Of a stretch of DNA of 64,000 nt, positions 13,001-25,000 are shown piece by piece. The notes beneath the pieces are model-generated. The model was given only the letters and a program-made list of their open reading frames with translations, was not told the origin of the DNA and did not search any database. Each line of letters opens with the position of its first letter. Position 1 is the stretch's first letter. A program made the translations under genes and the position numbers. The DNA comes from Dryobates pubescens (Eukaryota; Chordata; Aves; Piciformes; Picidae), in assembly GCF_014839835.1 (NCBI RefSeq), contig NC_071624.1, positions 22,017,112 to 22,081,111 on the forward strand. Reading direction: 5' to 3'.

Positions 13001-16000
13001 ACAGCCTGCTCTGACCCTGCCAAGCACCAGGGTTGCTTCTTTTGGTGCTTATCCTCCAAACCCTCTCAAAGCACAGAGGAAGAACACAAAGAGATTTGCC
13101 CAGCACCAAGGCCAGAGAAGCCTCTGCCACCAGTCCAACTCTCAGGGCTGGGTTTGCAGAGTTTGTTTTCCTTTGCTTTAAAGACAGAGAGCTTTAGCTT
13201 ACTCCAGTCCAACAACTAAAGAGCACAACAGGAAACACAGGCAGGTAGAGCCTGAGAATACAAGGGAAAACTTTTTCACTGTGAGGGCGCTGGAGCCCTG
13301 GAGCAGGCTGCCCAGAGAGGTTGTGGAGCCTCCTTCTCTGGAGCCTTTCCAAACCCCTCTGGATGTGTTTCTGTGTGAGCTGCCCTGGGTGACCCTGCTC
13401 TGCCAGGGGGTTGGACTGGAGGACCCCTTTGGGGTCCTTTCCAACCCTCACCACCCTGTGATGCTGTGAACTCTGAGCCCAGCTAGTCTGTCCATACAAA
13501 ATGCTGTTCTGACATCCCCCAGACCAACCTGACTGCTTCACCCCTGGACAGACTCCATCAGCCTTGCTGCTCACCATGGCTGCTGCTTGCACTTCCACCA
13601 CGAGCACCAGGCACAGCAAAGGCAATGCCACACTGGCACCTCACAGCAGACACATTAATTTACTGCCTTGCTCTTCTCAGAGAGAGACAATTAGACAAGA
13701 GGTAGGCTCCTTGAAGGCAGAGCTGAGGCTCCCTGTGAATTCTCATTCATCAGCAGCTCCCACTGGCTGTGCCCCATGTCAAAAAGCAGATTTCTAAGCC
13801 TTGGGAACTTGGACACTGATGGCTGAGGGAATGTGCTGCCATTAGTCATAACTCACAGTGCAAACAGCCTCTAGTAAACACAGATGCACTGGGGCCAGGG
13901 ATTAACCTACAGATGAGGACACTGTAATGAGTTGTTCTATATTTGGCCTCTTTAAATCCAGCTCTTGTCAGAGGAGTAAACAGACCTCACCTTTAGCAGC
14001 AGCATCTTCACAGGAGCACAGCTCCAAACCAAGGTTAACACTTCCTGCTGAGCACCACCCAGCCAGAGGGGCCCTGCAGATTTGCTGCCACATCTGCAGG
14101 CTGAATGGGACTGCTGTGGGTGTGAGGGATGGGAAGGGACAAGACAGGGCAATGCCAGAGAGGGAACTTCCAAAGCCACCTTGGTACTGCAGGGGTGCAC
14201 CAGGACACACACAGGGCCACATGCTGGTGAGAACCTCCCTGCTGAGACCTAAAGCTAGCTCCTGCTCCCCAGCACAAGCACCACTTCCAAAAGGGCTGCC
14301 ACCAGCTTCTTTTAACTCCTCAGCAGCTCTCTTCCATGCTCAAGAGCATTGCCTCCTGCCATCCAGCTTCCTGCATGGAAGGAGCACTCTGGTGTTTTGA
14401 ACTGCAGACATAAACCAGAAGCAGGGCTCAGCTGCTCTATGTTAGGCCACCCTTAAAATCAGTGAATCAATTGCCTTGGTTGAGAAGTCCTCCAAGATTG
14501 AGTTCAATCATCAGCCTAAGACCACCATGGCCATTAAACCACGGCCCCAAGTGCCATGTCATGTTTCTTGAACACCTTGAACATGTGTTTCTTGAGCACC
14601 TCCAGGCATGGTGACTCTACCACCTCCCTGGGCAGCCTGTTCCAATCCCTGACCACTCTTGCAGCAAAGACATTTTTCCTCCTCTCCAACCTAACCCTCC
14701 CCTGGCACAATTTCAGGCCATTTCTTCTCATTCTACCACCCGACCCCAGGGAGAAGAGACCAAGCCCCACTTGGCTCCAACCTCCTCTCAGGTTGTTGTA
14801 GAGAGCATGGCAGTGGTCAGCCTTGAAGAGCTGAAGGAAGGAAGAGAAGGCTGCCTGGGAGGTTGATGCAAGAGGAGAGAAGTTGGTGTCCTCTTTACAC
14901 AGATTTGCAGCAGCTCAGCTGCCAGAAGGGCAACCTTTGCCCTGGCTCTGCACTCAGCCAGGCCTGATTAGGCTCTTGTTTAGCTCTGCTGTCAGGCAGT
15001 GCTCTTGGGAACACACTTTAGCAAAAGCTAAATGAGCTCAGCTGAAATTAGACCACTTAGGTGACATTCTGCACTCAGTTATCAGTTTAGTGAACAGCAC
15101 CAGCAGCACAGCAAAAGCCTTCCCTCTCCTCCCAGGCTTTCAGAGCTCTGTCAGCCATAGCAGATTGGTTTACAGGGGAATTAACAGAGACATCACTAAA
15201 GATAATATTATCAGGAGCATTTTGCTGGATACTCAGCTGGCAGAGGACAGTTCAGACTTATTCTGCAGAGGTTCTTAGGAACTTCTTTGCATAAGCATCC
15301 AGGCTAAAGAGAGCAGGCTCCAAAGGAAGCTACAAGCTACAGGCACCTTCAGCACTGGACAAGCAGAGTCACTCTGTGCAAATTGCACCTTGGTGCCCCA
15401 AAGCTCTGTGGCTCTGTGCATGTGTTTCACATGAAAGAAAAGACTTCACAGTGCTGAGTTCAAGCCCTAATCCTTCCTCCATCAAACATTAGGCCACAGC
15501 TGTGAAAGGAGGTCCTCATGGAGCAGTGGTTGTTGTTCCACCAAGGCCAGTGAAGCACAAGATTCCACCAAGGATGGTTTAGGAGCCTTGCTCTGCCTGC
15601 AGGCTGAGGAGCAGAGCACCCTCCTGTGATGTACTCAGCTGGAGCTCACCAGCACTGCTGTTCAGCTGGGCCTTGACCCATGAGCGTGGGGCTTCCAGGT
15701 CACTTGAGTGCCAACACAGCAGCAAAGAAACTCGGGGTAGGGTGGGAAGGAGAAGGCAAAGGCCATCACTGCTTCTGAAGACAACCAGAGACCACCTCAG
15801 GAGCCAGATACTTGCCTCAACCTTGATGGCACAGCGCCCAATGGCTCGCACAGCCTTGCGCACGAAGTCGACGTCCACCTCCGTAGCATATTCCTTGAGC
15901 TCCGCCAGGACCTGCAGGGGAAACACCTTTGGGTCACACAGAGAGAACTTCCCACTCTGGCAAATGCTGCTACTTGGAGACCACAACACAAGTGTGGTGG

Positions 16001-19000
16001 GTTGAAGTTTCCCCCCCAGCATTAACTTTTCAGCCAGACCAACTCAGTCAGAAGCAAATGAAGCTGTACTGACAAACAGGAGCTACAGTCTACAATGGCA
16101 TGCATCTGCTAGGGGGGAGAAGGGCTCTGCACAGGCACCCTGACAGGCTACACAGATGGGCAGAGGCCAACAGGATGGCATTCAACAAGTCCAAGTGCTG
16201 GGTGCTGCACTTTGGCCACAGCAACCCCAGGCAGAGCCACAGGCTGGGGTCAGAGTGGCTGAGAGCAGCCAGGCAGAAAGGGACCTGGGGGTGCTGGGTG
16301 ACAGCCACCTAAACATGAGCCAGCACTGTGCCCAGGGGGCCAACAAGGCCAATGGCATCCTGGCCTACATCAGGAACAGTGTGGCCAGCAGGAGCAGGGA
16401 AGTCATTGTACCCCATGCTCAGCACTGCTTAGGCCACAGCTTGAGTCCTGTGTCCAGTTCTGGGCTCCTCAGGTTAGGAAAGATGTTGAGATGCTGGAAG
16501 GTGTCCAGAGAAGGGCAACAAAGCTGGGGAGGGGTCTGGAGCACAGCCCTGGGAGGAGAGGCTGAGGGAGCTGGGGTTGCTTAGCCTGCAGAAGAGGAGG
16601 CTCAGGGGAGACCTTCTTGCTCTCTGCAACTCCCTGCAGGGAGGTTGTAGCCAGGTGGGGTGGCTTGGTCTCTTCTCCCAGGCACCCAGCACCAGAACAA
16701 GAGGACACAGTCTCAAGCTGTGCCAGGGGAGGTTTAGGCTGGATGCTAGGAAGAAATTCTTCCCAGAAAGAGAGATTGGCCCTTGGGATGTGCTGCCCAG
16801 GGAGGTGGTGGAGTCCCCATGCCTGGAGGTGTTTAGGAAGAGCCTGGATGAGGCACTTGGTGCCATGGTTGAGTTGATCAGATGGTGCTGGGTGAGAGGT
16901 TGGACTTGATGATCTCAAAGGTCTTTTCCAACCTGCTTAATTCTATTCTATTCTACTTCTGGCCTCTCCTTTTCTGTGCTGAGGTCTGAGGACACCTAGA
17001 CAGAGCTATTTCCCCTCTTAGGAGTTAGATTAATTGCTTTGTCTCTTTTTTTTAAGCTAATGCAAACTGACCAAGGGCTTTGAGCAGGAGCTGCTGGGAC
17101 CTCACAGACCACTAACTACAAAGCAATTTTTTGTTCAACAAATCACTCACCTCAGAAAAACTGCTCCACAAAACACCCCCCACCATTTATATTGCCTCCA
17201 CACCTCATTTGTTTCAGCTTCTCATGTCAGAAATGACATCAAGGATTTCACCAGGATGTCACCAACCCATTGCAAGGGAGAGGTGAAAAGCACCCAGCAG
17301 ACAGCCTGAGAAATCTCTGGCTGATGCAAATTGCTCAGAGCAGTAAGATAAAGAGGCCTTGAAGGGGCTGACTGCAGACAGATAAATCTCAAGGAGCAGA
17401 CATCTGTGTTTTGAAGCTTTATTACTGCCTTGGATGATCTATGGTTGCACAGCACTTGGAGCACCACGTTAGGAGTTTGGGCTTCTCCAGTACTGCCCAA
17501 GTCACTCTGACTGGGACCCAACTGGAGCAGGGATGGGGATGAGAGCCACCCAGCAGGGGTGTGAGTAGGAGCCTGCTCCCCTTGGGTCTTAATTGAGGGC
17601 ATATTTCTGACAACTCCCAGCATGGTGAGGTTGGAAGGGACCTCTGGAGATCATGCAGTCCACCCCCCCCGCTAAAGCAGGGCACCCACAGCAGCTTGCT
17701 TCTAATGGAAATCCTTTAGCCTGCTACTCATGGAATCTGTGCTACTTTTTGGTAGCACAAGGGCCCAGGGTGAAGTAATCTCTGCCTGGTTGCAAGAGGA
17801 GAGGGACTGCTCACACCATGCCTCATGCAAGAGCACAGGAGGCTCAGGCTGCCCAACAAAGCAGGGGAAGAAATGAGTTAAAAGAGACTTCTGAGATTAT
17901 AATGGAGAGGGAAACTCCAGAGTGGAATGAATCAAGCAGCAGAAAGTGTGCATGGAAGGTGTCAGGAAGAGAAAGGGAAGGCATCAAAGAACCCCAGCAT
18001 GGTGAGACTGGAAGGGACCTCTGGAGATCATCCAGACCCAACCCCACTCCTAAAACAGGGCACCCACAGCAGCTTGCCCAGGAGCACAATGCCCGGGGGG
18101 GGTTGGAAGCTCTCCACACAAGGACACTCCACAGCCTCTCTGGGCAGCCTGCTTCAGGCCTCCAGCACCTCAGCTTGGGTTGTTTTCAGAAGTGCATCTT
18201 TAGAAGCAGGAAGAGATTCATTCATCAGTCTGCAGATCCCAATCCCAGCCCTTGCCCTCCAGACACTGCTGCTGCCAGCCTGCATTATCTGAACATTATG
18301 CAGTGGAATGGGGATGGAGCCTACCAAGACTAGACAGAAAATGCTGAACACTGTCTCAGGGAAACTGATTTTTAAACTGCTTGCCATGCCCACAGCACAA
18401 AAGAGGCATGGACTGCCTTGCTCTGTTCCAAACACACCAGAGCAGAGAGCAGGAGAGCTGCTCAGAAATGTCAGAGGAAAGGAAGCTGCTCTGTGACAAC
18501 TGGGATGGGGCAGTAACAGCCCTGAGCAGAGGCATTCATCACTCTGCAGCAGTGTGAGGCCTTGTGGCCAGGGTTGCCCTCAGGAACTTTTCCTTCAAGA
18601 AAGGAATGTGGATTAAATCAAACCCAAACCCAAGAAGATTCTGCACTGCAAAGCAGCCTTGATTCAGTTCAGCTTCAGGTTTGTGCTGCCTCCACTCTGG
18701 GAAGCAAAGGAAGGCTCTTAGCCCTGGAGAGTGTCTGTGGAAGGCTTTAATACTTTAAGTAAGGCACTTGGAATTCACTCCAATCACGCCTGGCCTCTCT
18801 GAGTGCCTCTGCTCAGGCACACTGCTCCTGCTGCAAACAAGCCTCTCACTGCAACCTCAGCACCAGCAGTGACTCATCTGACAGGAGACAGCAGCTCTCC
18901 TCCTGCAGCTGTAATCTGTAAAACAAGATCTAGCCAAGGGTCAGGACCAAAGGCACACCATGCCATTAACATTTACATCCTGCAGGAGACTCCAACACCT

Positions 19001-22000
19001 CCCCTCCAGCGGCTGCAAAGAGCACTGCACCAGGCACAGCCATGCCTAGGAGCAAGGAGCTCTCTACATCCTCATGCAAGACCATGAGAGGGTTCTGCAC
19101 CCCCAGAAGACAGCAGGAGCTCCTCAGCTGACCTGGGCAATGTTTGCCTGAGAAGCCAGGCGGATCATGATGTCCAGTTTCTCCAGCTTGACATAGATGG
19201 GGTCGTTGTACTTCACAAAGAACACCTTGATCTCCTGCTTCAGGATTTCAGGCCTGCAGGGAACACAAAGAGGTTTCACTCAGGACTGGTAAAAGCAGTA
19301 AGCTCTGCCCTTAAGCAAACATGTCTTTTGTTTAAAGATCACAGCATCAAAGAATGGGAGGGGATGGAAGGGGCCTCTGGAGATCACCCAGTCCAAACCC
19401 CCTGCCAGAGCAGGGGCACCCAGGGCAGCTCACCCAGGAACACAGCCAGAGGGCTTTGGAAAGTCTCCAGAGCAGGAGACTCCATAACTTCTCTGGGCAG
19501 CCTGCTCCAGGCCTCCAGCACCCTCACAGGGACAAAGTTTTCCCTCCTGTTCCCCTGGCACCTCCTCTGCTCCAGCTGCCCCCAGTGCCCCTTGTGCTGT
19601 CCTTGGCCATCCCTGAGCAGAGCCTGGCTCCAGCAATGAGGGCAGCCCTCAGGCTCTTCTGCTTCAAGCCTCAGCTCCCTCAGCCTGGCCTCACAGGAAG
19701 ATGTGCCACTGCCTGCAGGAGCTTGGTGGCTCTATGCTGGACTCTTTCAAGCAGTTCCCTGAGGTCCTGTTTGACCTGAGGGGCCCAGAGCTGGACACAA
19801 GATTCCAGATGTGGCCTCAGCAGGACAGAGCTGAGGGGGAGGAGAACCTCTCTCAACCTACTCAGCACATCCCTTCTGATACACCCCAGGATGCCACTGG
19901 CCCTCTTAGGCACAAAGACACCTTGCTGGCTCATGGGCACCCAAAGGCTCAGGGAGAAATGGAATAGGGTCACTGTGAGCCCAGGACACACAAACAAACA
20001 TATGAGAATGATCTGAAGGAAGTCAGAATGCTGGAGAGTCTAACTATGGCTACATCTCTACTCCCTGCACTTGGACTGCTGAGCCAACCCCTGCAGTGGG
20101 TCAGCAGACAACAGAGCAGTAACAAGATCCTTACCTCAGTTTAAAACCCACCCAAACTCACTTCCTGCTTCCACTTGCCAGATGCCAGTGAACAGTAACT
20201 CTGCTCTGACCACAAAGTGCCATCCAGCCCATCCCACCCTCATAGCCAGGAACAAAGTGTTTAAACATGCATGGGGAGTGAACTGGTGAAAAACCTCAGC
20301 CCTCTGTGCATCAGTAAGCCACCAGCCTGGTTCTTCTGCACTGAAGGGCACAGCAGAGGCACACTGAGTTCTGCAGGCCACTCTGCACTGCACAGTGACA
20401 CTGCTCTCTGCTCTGATTTGTAGTCTAAGGAGAGGGCAGCTCTTGGAAAGGCAGTGAAGAGCGAGACAGGTAAAGAACTACTGTCTGATACTGCCATCAC
20501 AAGTGTGCTGCAATGAAAATTGATCCAGGCTACCACAGTAAGACTCTTTAATCCATCCCTTGAGGGGCCTGGACCTGGAGTAAACCAAGTTCTGTGCACA
20601 GGGATGCATCTGAGGGCCTGAGATAACCTGCGACAACCTTTACCTTTTCTGCACGATCAAGTTGATGTTCCTCAGGGCGACGTACTGAACTTCAGGCTCT
20701 CCAGACAGCAGGGTCACCAGGGGAGGGGCAAGCTTCTTCAGCAGCATGTTGTAATAGTCAGAGTCCTTGGGAAGAAGCTCCAGGAACTTCATCAAGACCT
20801 TCACTGCTGAGAGCACCACTGCAGAGTTGGCGTGAGACAGCCGAGGGGTGACCCGCTCACAAATACTGCAGGAGAGGAGCAAGAGAGGGGTCACAGTACC
20901 TCAGGCTGCCACCATGTCTGAGAGTCAACCTGGCTGAAGGCAGCTTCTCAGCCACTACTTTGATTTGGCTTTGCTCACAAAGAATCACAGAAAACACTTG
21001 CTTGGAAGAGCCCTCAAAGCTCATCCACTCCAACCCCTGCCCCAGCACCGCAGGGGCAACACTAAACCATCTCCTGAAGCGCCGGCTCCAGAGGCTGCTT
21101 GAACAGCTCCAGGGATGCCAACTCCCCCACTGCCCTGGGCAGCCTGCTCCAATGTTTGAGTACCCTTTCAGTGATGAAATCCTAATATCCAGCCTGAACC
21201 TCCCCTGACAAAGCCTGGCCTTGCTGAGCACAGCAGGAAGCAAACTGGAACAGCTTCTCTCACAGCTTCCTCTCCTGCCAGCTAGCTCAGGAACTCCACC
21301 AGTGCCCAACACAGGCCACTCACTGCTGCCTTCTGCCTTTGCCTGGTGCCACTCTCCATGCCTGTGATCTCACCCATCACCTACACACACCACTTCAACC
21401 AAAGAGTGATCAGCAAAAGGCTGCTGTAACCATGCAGAGGTGACACAAACTTCTGGCTTGCCTGGGAGCTTTTGCTGCCATTTCAACCATTTGTTCCTGC
21501 AAGAAAAGGTTTCTCTTATTCCAAAGATAGAGGAAAGAATGAGCTCAGCACCCTGCCAGGTCTCAGCTCCCCTACTTGCCTCTGTGGATTCTATAACTGA
21601 CAGCATCCCAAACACCCATCCCAGGCAGAAAGGAAGTTTGGGTTCATTTGGTCTTTCTTGCAGCATCTGTCAAGTTTCTTCCCACCCCCTCCTGCAGATT
21701 GCTAACCCAGAACAATCTTATTCCCATCTGTGCCTCCTGAAGTGTCTGTCCCTGCAAGATCTGCTTCCAGCCACCCCAGAAGGGAAGCAGCACAGCTAAG
21801 TGGAGAGCAGAGGAGGCTAAGGCAGAGCTGAGGGCAGTATTTCACCATTCCATACACAGAATCAGAGAACCCAGCATGGAGGGGCTGGAAGGGACCTCTG
21901 GAGCTCATCCAGTCCAACCCCACTCCTAAAGCAGGGCACCCACAGCAGCTTGCCCAGCACCACAATGCCCAGGGAGGTTGGAAGCTCTCCACACAAGGAC

Positions 22001-25000
22001 ACTCCACAACCTCTCTGGGCAGCCCTCTTCAGGCTTCCAGCAGCCTCACACCAAACAACTTTCTCCTGAAGATAAGGTGGATCTTCCTTACCTAACCAAT
22101 CACCCTTTTGCCCCATCCAGGTACCTGGGCTGGCTCAGTTTATCCACCATCACCACTCATCTCCACACTGGCTCAAATGTCTCTTTTCAATCCCATTCAT
22201 TTCCCCTGCAGCTGCTCTGTTTTCCTTAGTTCTTGCCCTACACAGTCCCACACAGTCTAAGTGACCAACCTGAGCAAAGAACCAAACAGGGGACAGCCCA
22301 GCTTCTACATCCACATCCTGTAGCCCTCTGGCTAATCCCACAAAGATTTTTGACCTTCCAGTCCCCACCTGCCCCTGCCCAAGGTCTCCTGGATGCACTG
22401 AAGCTGCATCACCTCCCTGTGCCTCAGGTTCTCCTCAGCCAGAGGTGCTGCAGAGTTGCTGGAAAGGAGAACACTGAGCCATGAGCTGGCAGACTCCTAT
22501 GTGAACTCACACAAAGCAGCAGCAGTCACTGCCCACCCACTTTGAGACCCCACTCTTCAGTGGGAACTGTGGCTGAGGAACTGGGACATGCTCACAGTTG
22601 CTCACACTTGTGGTCCCTTTCTGACAGAGCCAGGATAATGCTGGCCTGACACCCTGCAGCTCTCTGCAGGTTCCTAGCACTCATTAAAAGCTGTTTCTGG
22701 CCCAGAAGAGAACACAATGGGGAGGGAGGGGTGTGTGGAAATTGATTCAAAGTCCCCCAGAGCAGTGACAGCTGCCTGAAAAAAGTGGTGTTCTGCCTCC
22801 AAAGCAGGCAATGAAGCAACTCAAGTCCAAAAGGCCAGCCCAGGATTTTGTACCTGGGCTTGTGCCCCTTCTTCCTTCCCCCCTTCCCACATCACCTGCA
22901 TGAAATACATTTGGCCTGAGAACTCCCCTGGGCCTGCTGCTGCCTTTCTCTCCTGGGTACAGAATCTGACTTTCTGTGATTCTGGACACAGATGAAGAGG
23001 AGGTTTGAAGTGCATGAATTGGGTGCATGAAGAGTGTGGCTAGCACATCAAGGGAGGTTCTCCTCCCCCTCTACTCTGCCCTAGGGAGGCCACATCTGGA
23101 GTGCTGGGTCCAGCTCTGAGCTCCCCAGTTCAAGAGAGACAGGGAACTGGTGGAGAGAGTCCAGGGGAGGCTGCAAAGCTGCTGAGGGGCCTGGAGCAGC
23201 TCTGGAAGGAGCAAAGGCTGAGAGCCCTGGGGCTGAAAGCCTGCAGAAGAGCAGCCCCAGAAGGGAGCTGAGCAATGCTCAGCAAGAGCTAAAGGAGCTG
23301 TGATGGGCATTGTGATCCTGGGCAACTGCTGTGGGTGCCCTGCTTGAGCAGGGGTCTTAGACTGGACCATGTCCAGAGGTCCACCGCAGCCTCACCATGC
23401 TGAGATTCTGTAATTAACACTCTGCCACTTACACTCTAAGGCCTTTGTATTTAGGTTTGCTCACTGCAGCTAAAGATAAAAGCACAAGAGTGAAGCTGGA
23501 GTGATAAGAGAAATAATTTCTTATCTTCAGTTTCAGTTCTACCATAGAACAGATGACATTTTACTTGCAAAACAGCGTTCCAGTCTCAAAGCTGTAGTAC
23601 TCTGGAAGCTCCAAAACCTATACAGGCTTCTTGCTGCTCAAAGTAGCAAAAGTAGATTTGAAATCTCTGCTTTAAAGCAGAATATTCTCCAAACATGCTC
23701 ATGCTGTTGCAGGTTTCCCTCAGTTCCCTCACACCTCAGCAGAGCCCACTCTTACCACAGGCTCTTTCCAGAGTCACAGAATTATGGAACGGGTTGGCTT
23801 GGAAGGGACCATAAATAACATCCACTTCCAAGCCCTGCCATGGGCAGGGACACCTCCCACCAGCCCAGGTTGCTCAAGGCTCATCCAGCCTGACCTTGAA
23901 CACCTCCAGGGAGGAGGCAGCCACAGCCTCCCTGGGCAACTTGTGCCAGAGTCTCCCCACCCTCACTGCAAAGAATTTCTTCTCATCTCCAGTCTCAGTC
24001 TCTCCTCTCCCAGCTCAAAGTCATTGTCCCTCATCCTGTTACTCCCAGCCCTTGTCAAAACTCCTTCCCAGATCTCTTATCACAGTATCACACAGCATCA
24101 CAGTATCACCAAGGTTGGAAGAGACCTCAAAGATCATCGAGTCCAAGCTGTCACCACAGACCTCACGACTAAACCATGGCACCAAATCTGACATCCAATC
24201 CCCTCCTGAACACCTCCAGGGATGGGGACTCCACCACCTCCCTGGGCAGCACATCCCAAGGGCCAACAGCTCTCTCCGTGAAGAACTTTCTGCTCACCTC
24301 CAGCCTAAACCTCCCCTGGCACAGCTTGAGACTGTGTCCTCTTGTTCTGGGGCTGGCTGCCTGGGAGAAGAGACCAACCCCCTCCTGGCTACAACCTCCC
24401 TTCAGGGAGTTGGAGAGAGCAAGAAGGTCTCCCCTGAGCCTCCTCTTCTGCAGGCTAAGCAACCCCAGCTCCCTCAGCCTCTCCTCCCAGGGCTGTGCTC
24501 CAGACCCCTCCCCAGCTTTGTTGCCCTTCTCTGGACACCTTCCAGCATCTCAACATCTTTCCTAACCTGAGGAGCCCAGAACTGGACACAGGACTCAAGC
24601 TGTGGCCTAAGCAGTGCTGAGCATGGGGTACAATGACTTCCCTGCTCCTGCTGGCCACACTGTTCCTGATGTAGGGCAGGATGCCCTTGGCCTTCTCGGC
24701 CACCTGGGCACACTGCTGGCTCATGTTCAGGCAGCTGTCAATCAGCACCCCCAGGTCCCTCTCTGTTTGGCTGCTCTCAGCCACTCTGACTCCAGCCTGT
24801 AGCACTGCATGGGGTGGCTGTGACCAAAGTGCAGCACCCAGCACTTGGACTTGTTGAATGCCATCATATTGGACTCTGATCAATATGATAGCCTCCTTCA
24901 GGTACTTGAAGATCTCCCTGGAGCCTTCCCCTCTGCAGGCTGAACATCCCTAACTCTCCCTCCCTGTCCCCACAGGGGAAGTTCTCCAGCCCTCTGATAT

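Larger units (their letters stand above)
8333..15815 (-). other. AP2B1: AP2B1 intron 9 (GC-AG type)
   Basis: This is a 7.5 kb intron with donor GCAAGT. CR1 copies lie at about 8490-9160 (-), 9165-9540 (+), 10690-11040 (+), 11041-11160 (-), 11166-11620 (-), 12330-12965 (+), 13255-13475 (+) and 14465-14820 (-). CR1-free blocks are 9541-10689, 11621-12329, 13476-14464 and 14821-15815, in which I see no gene. Confidence 0.8.
15912..19132 (-). other. AP2B1: AP2B1 intron 8
   Basis: This 3.2 kb intron holds a likely LTR fragment (15992-16094) and CR1 copies at 16095-16962 (+), 17612-17700 (-) and 17985-18200 (-). About 16963-17611 and 18201-19132 are unique sequence with nothing recognisable. Confidence 0.8.
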
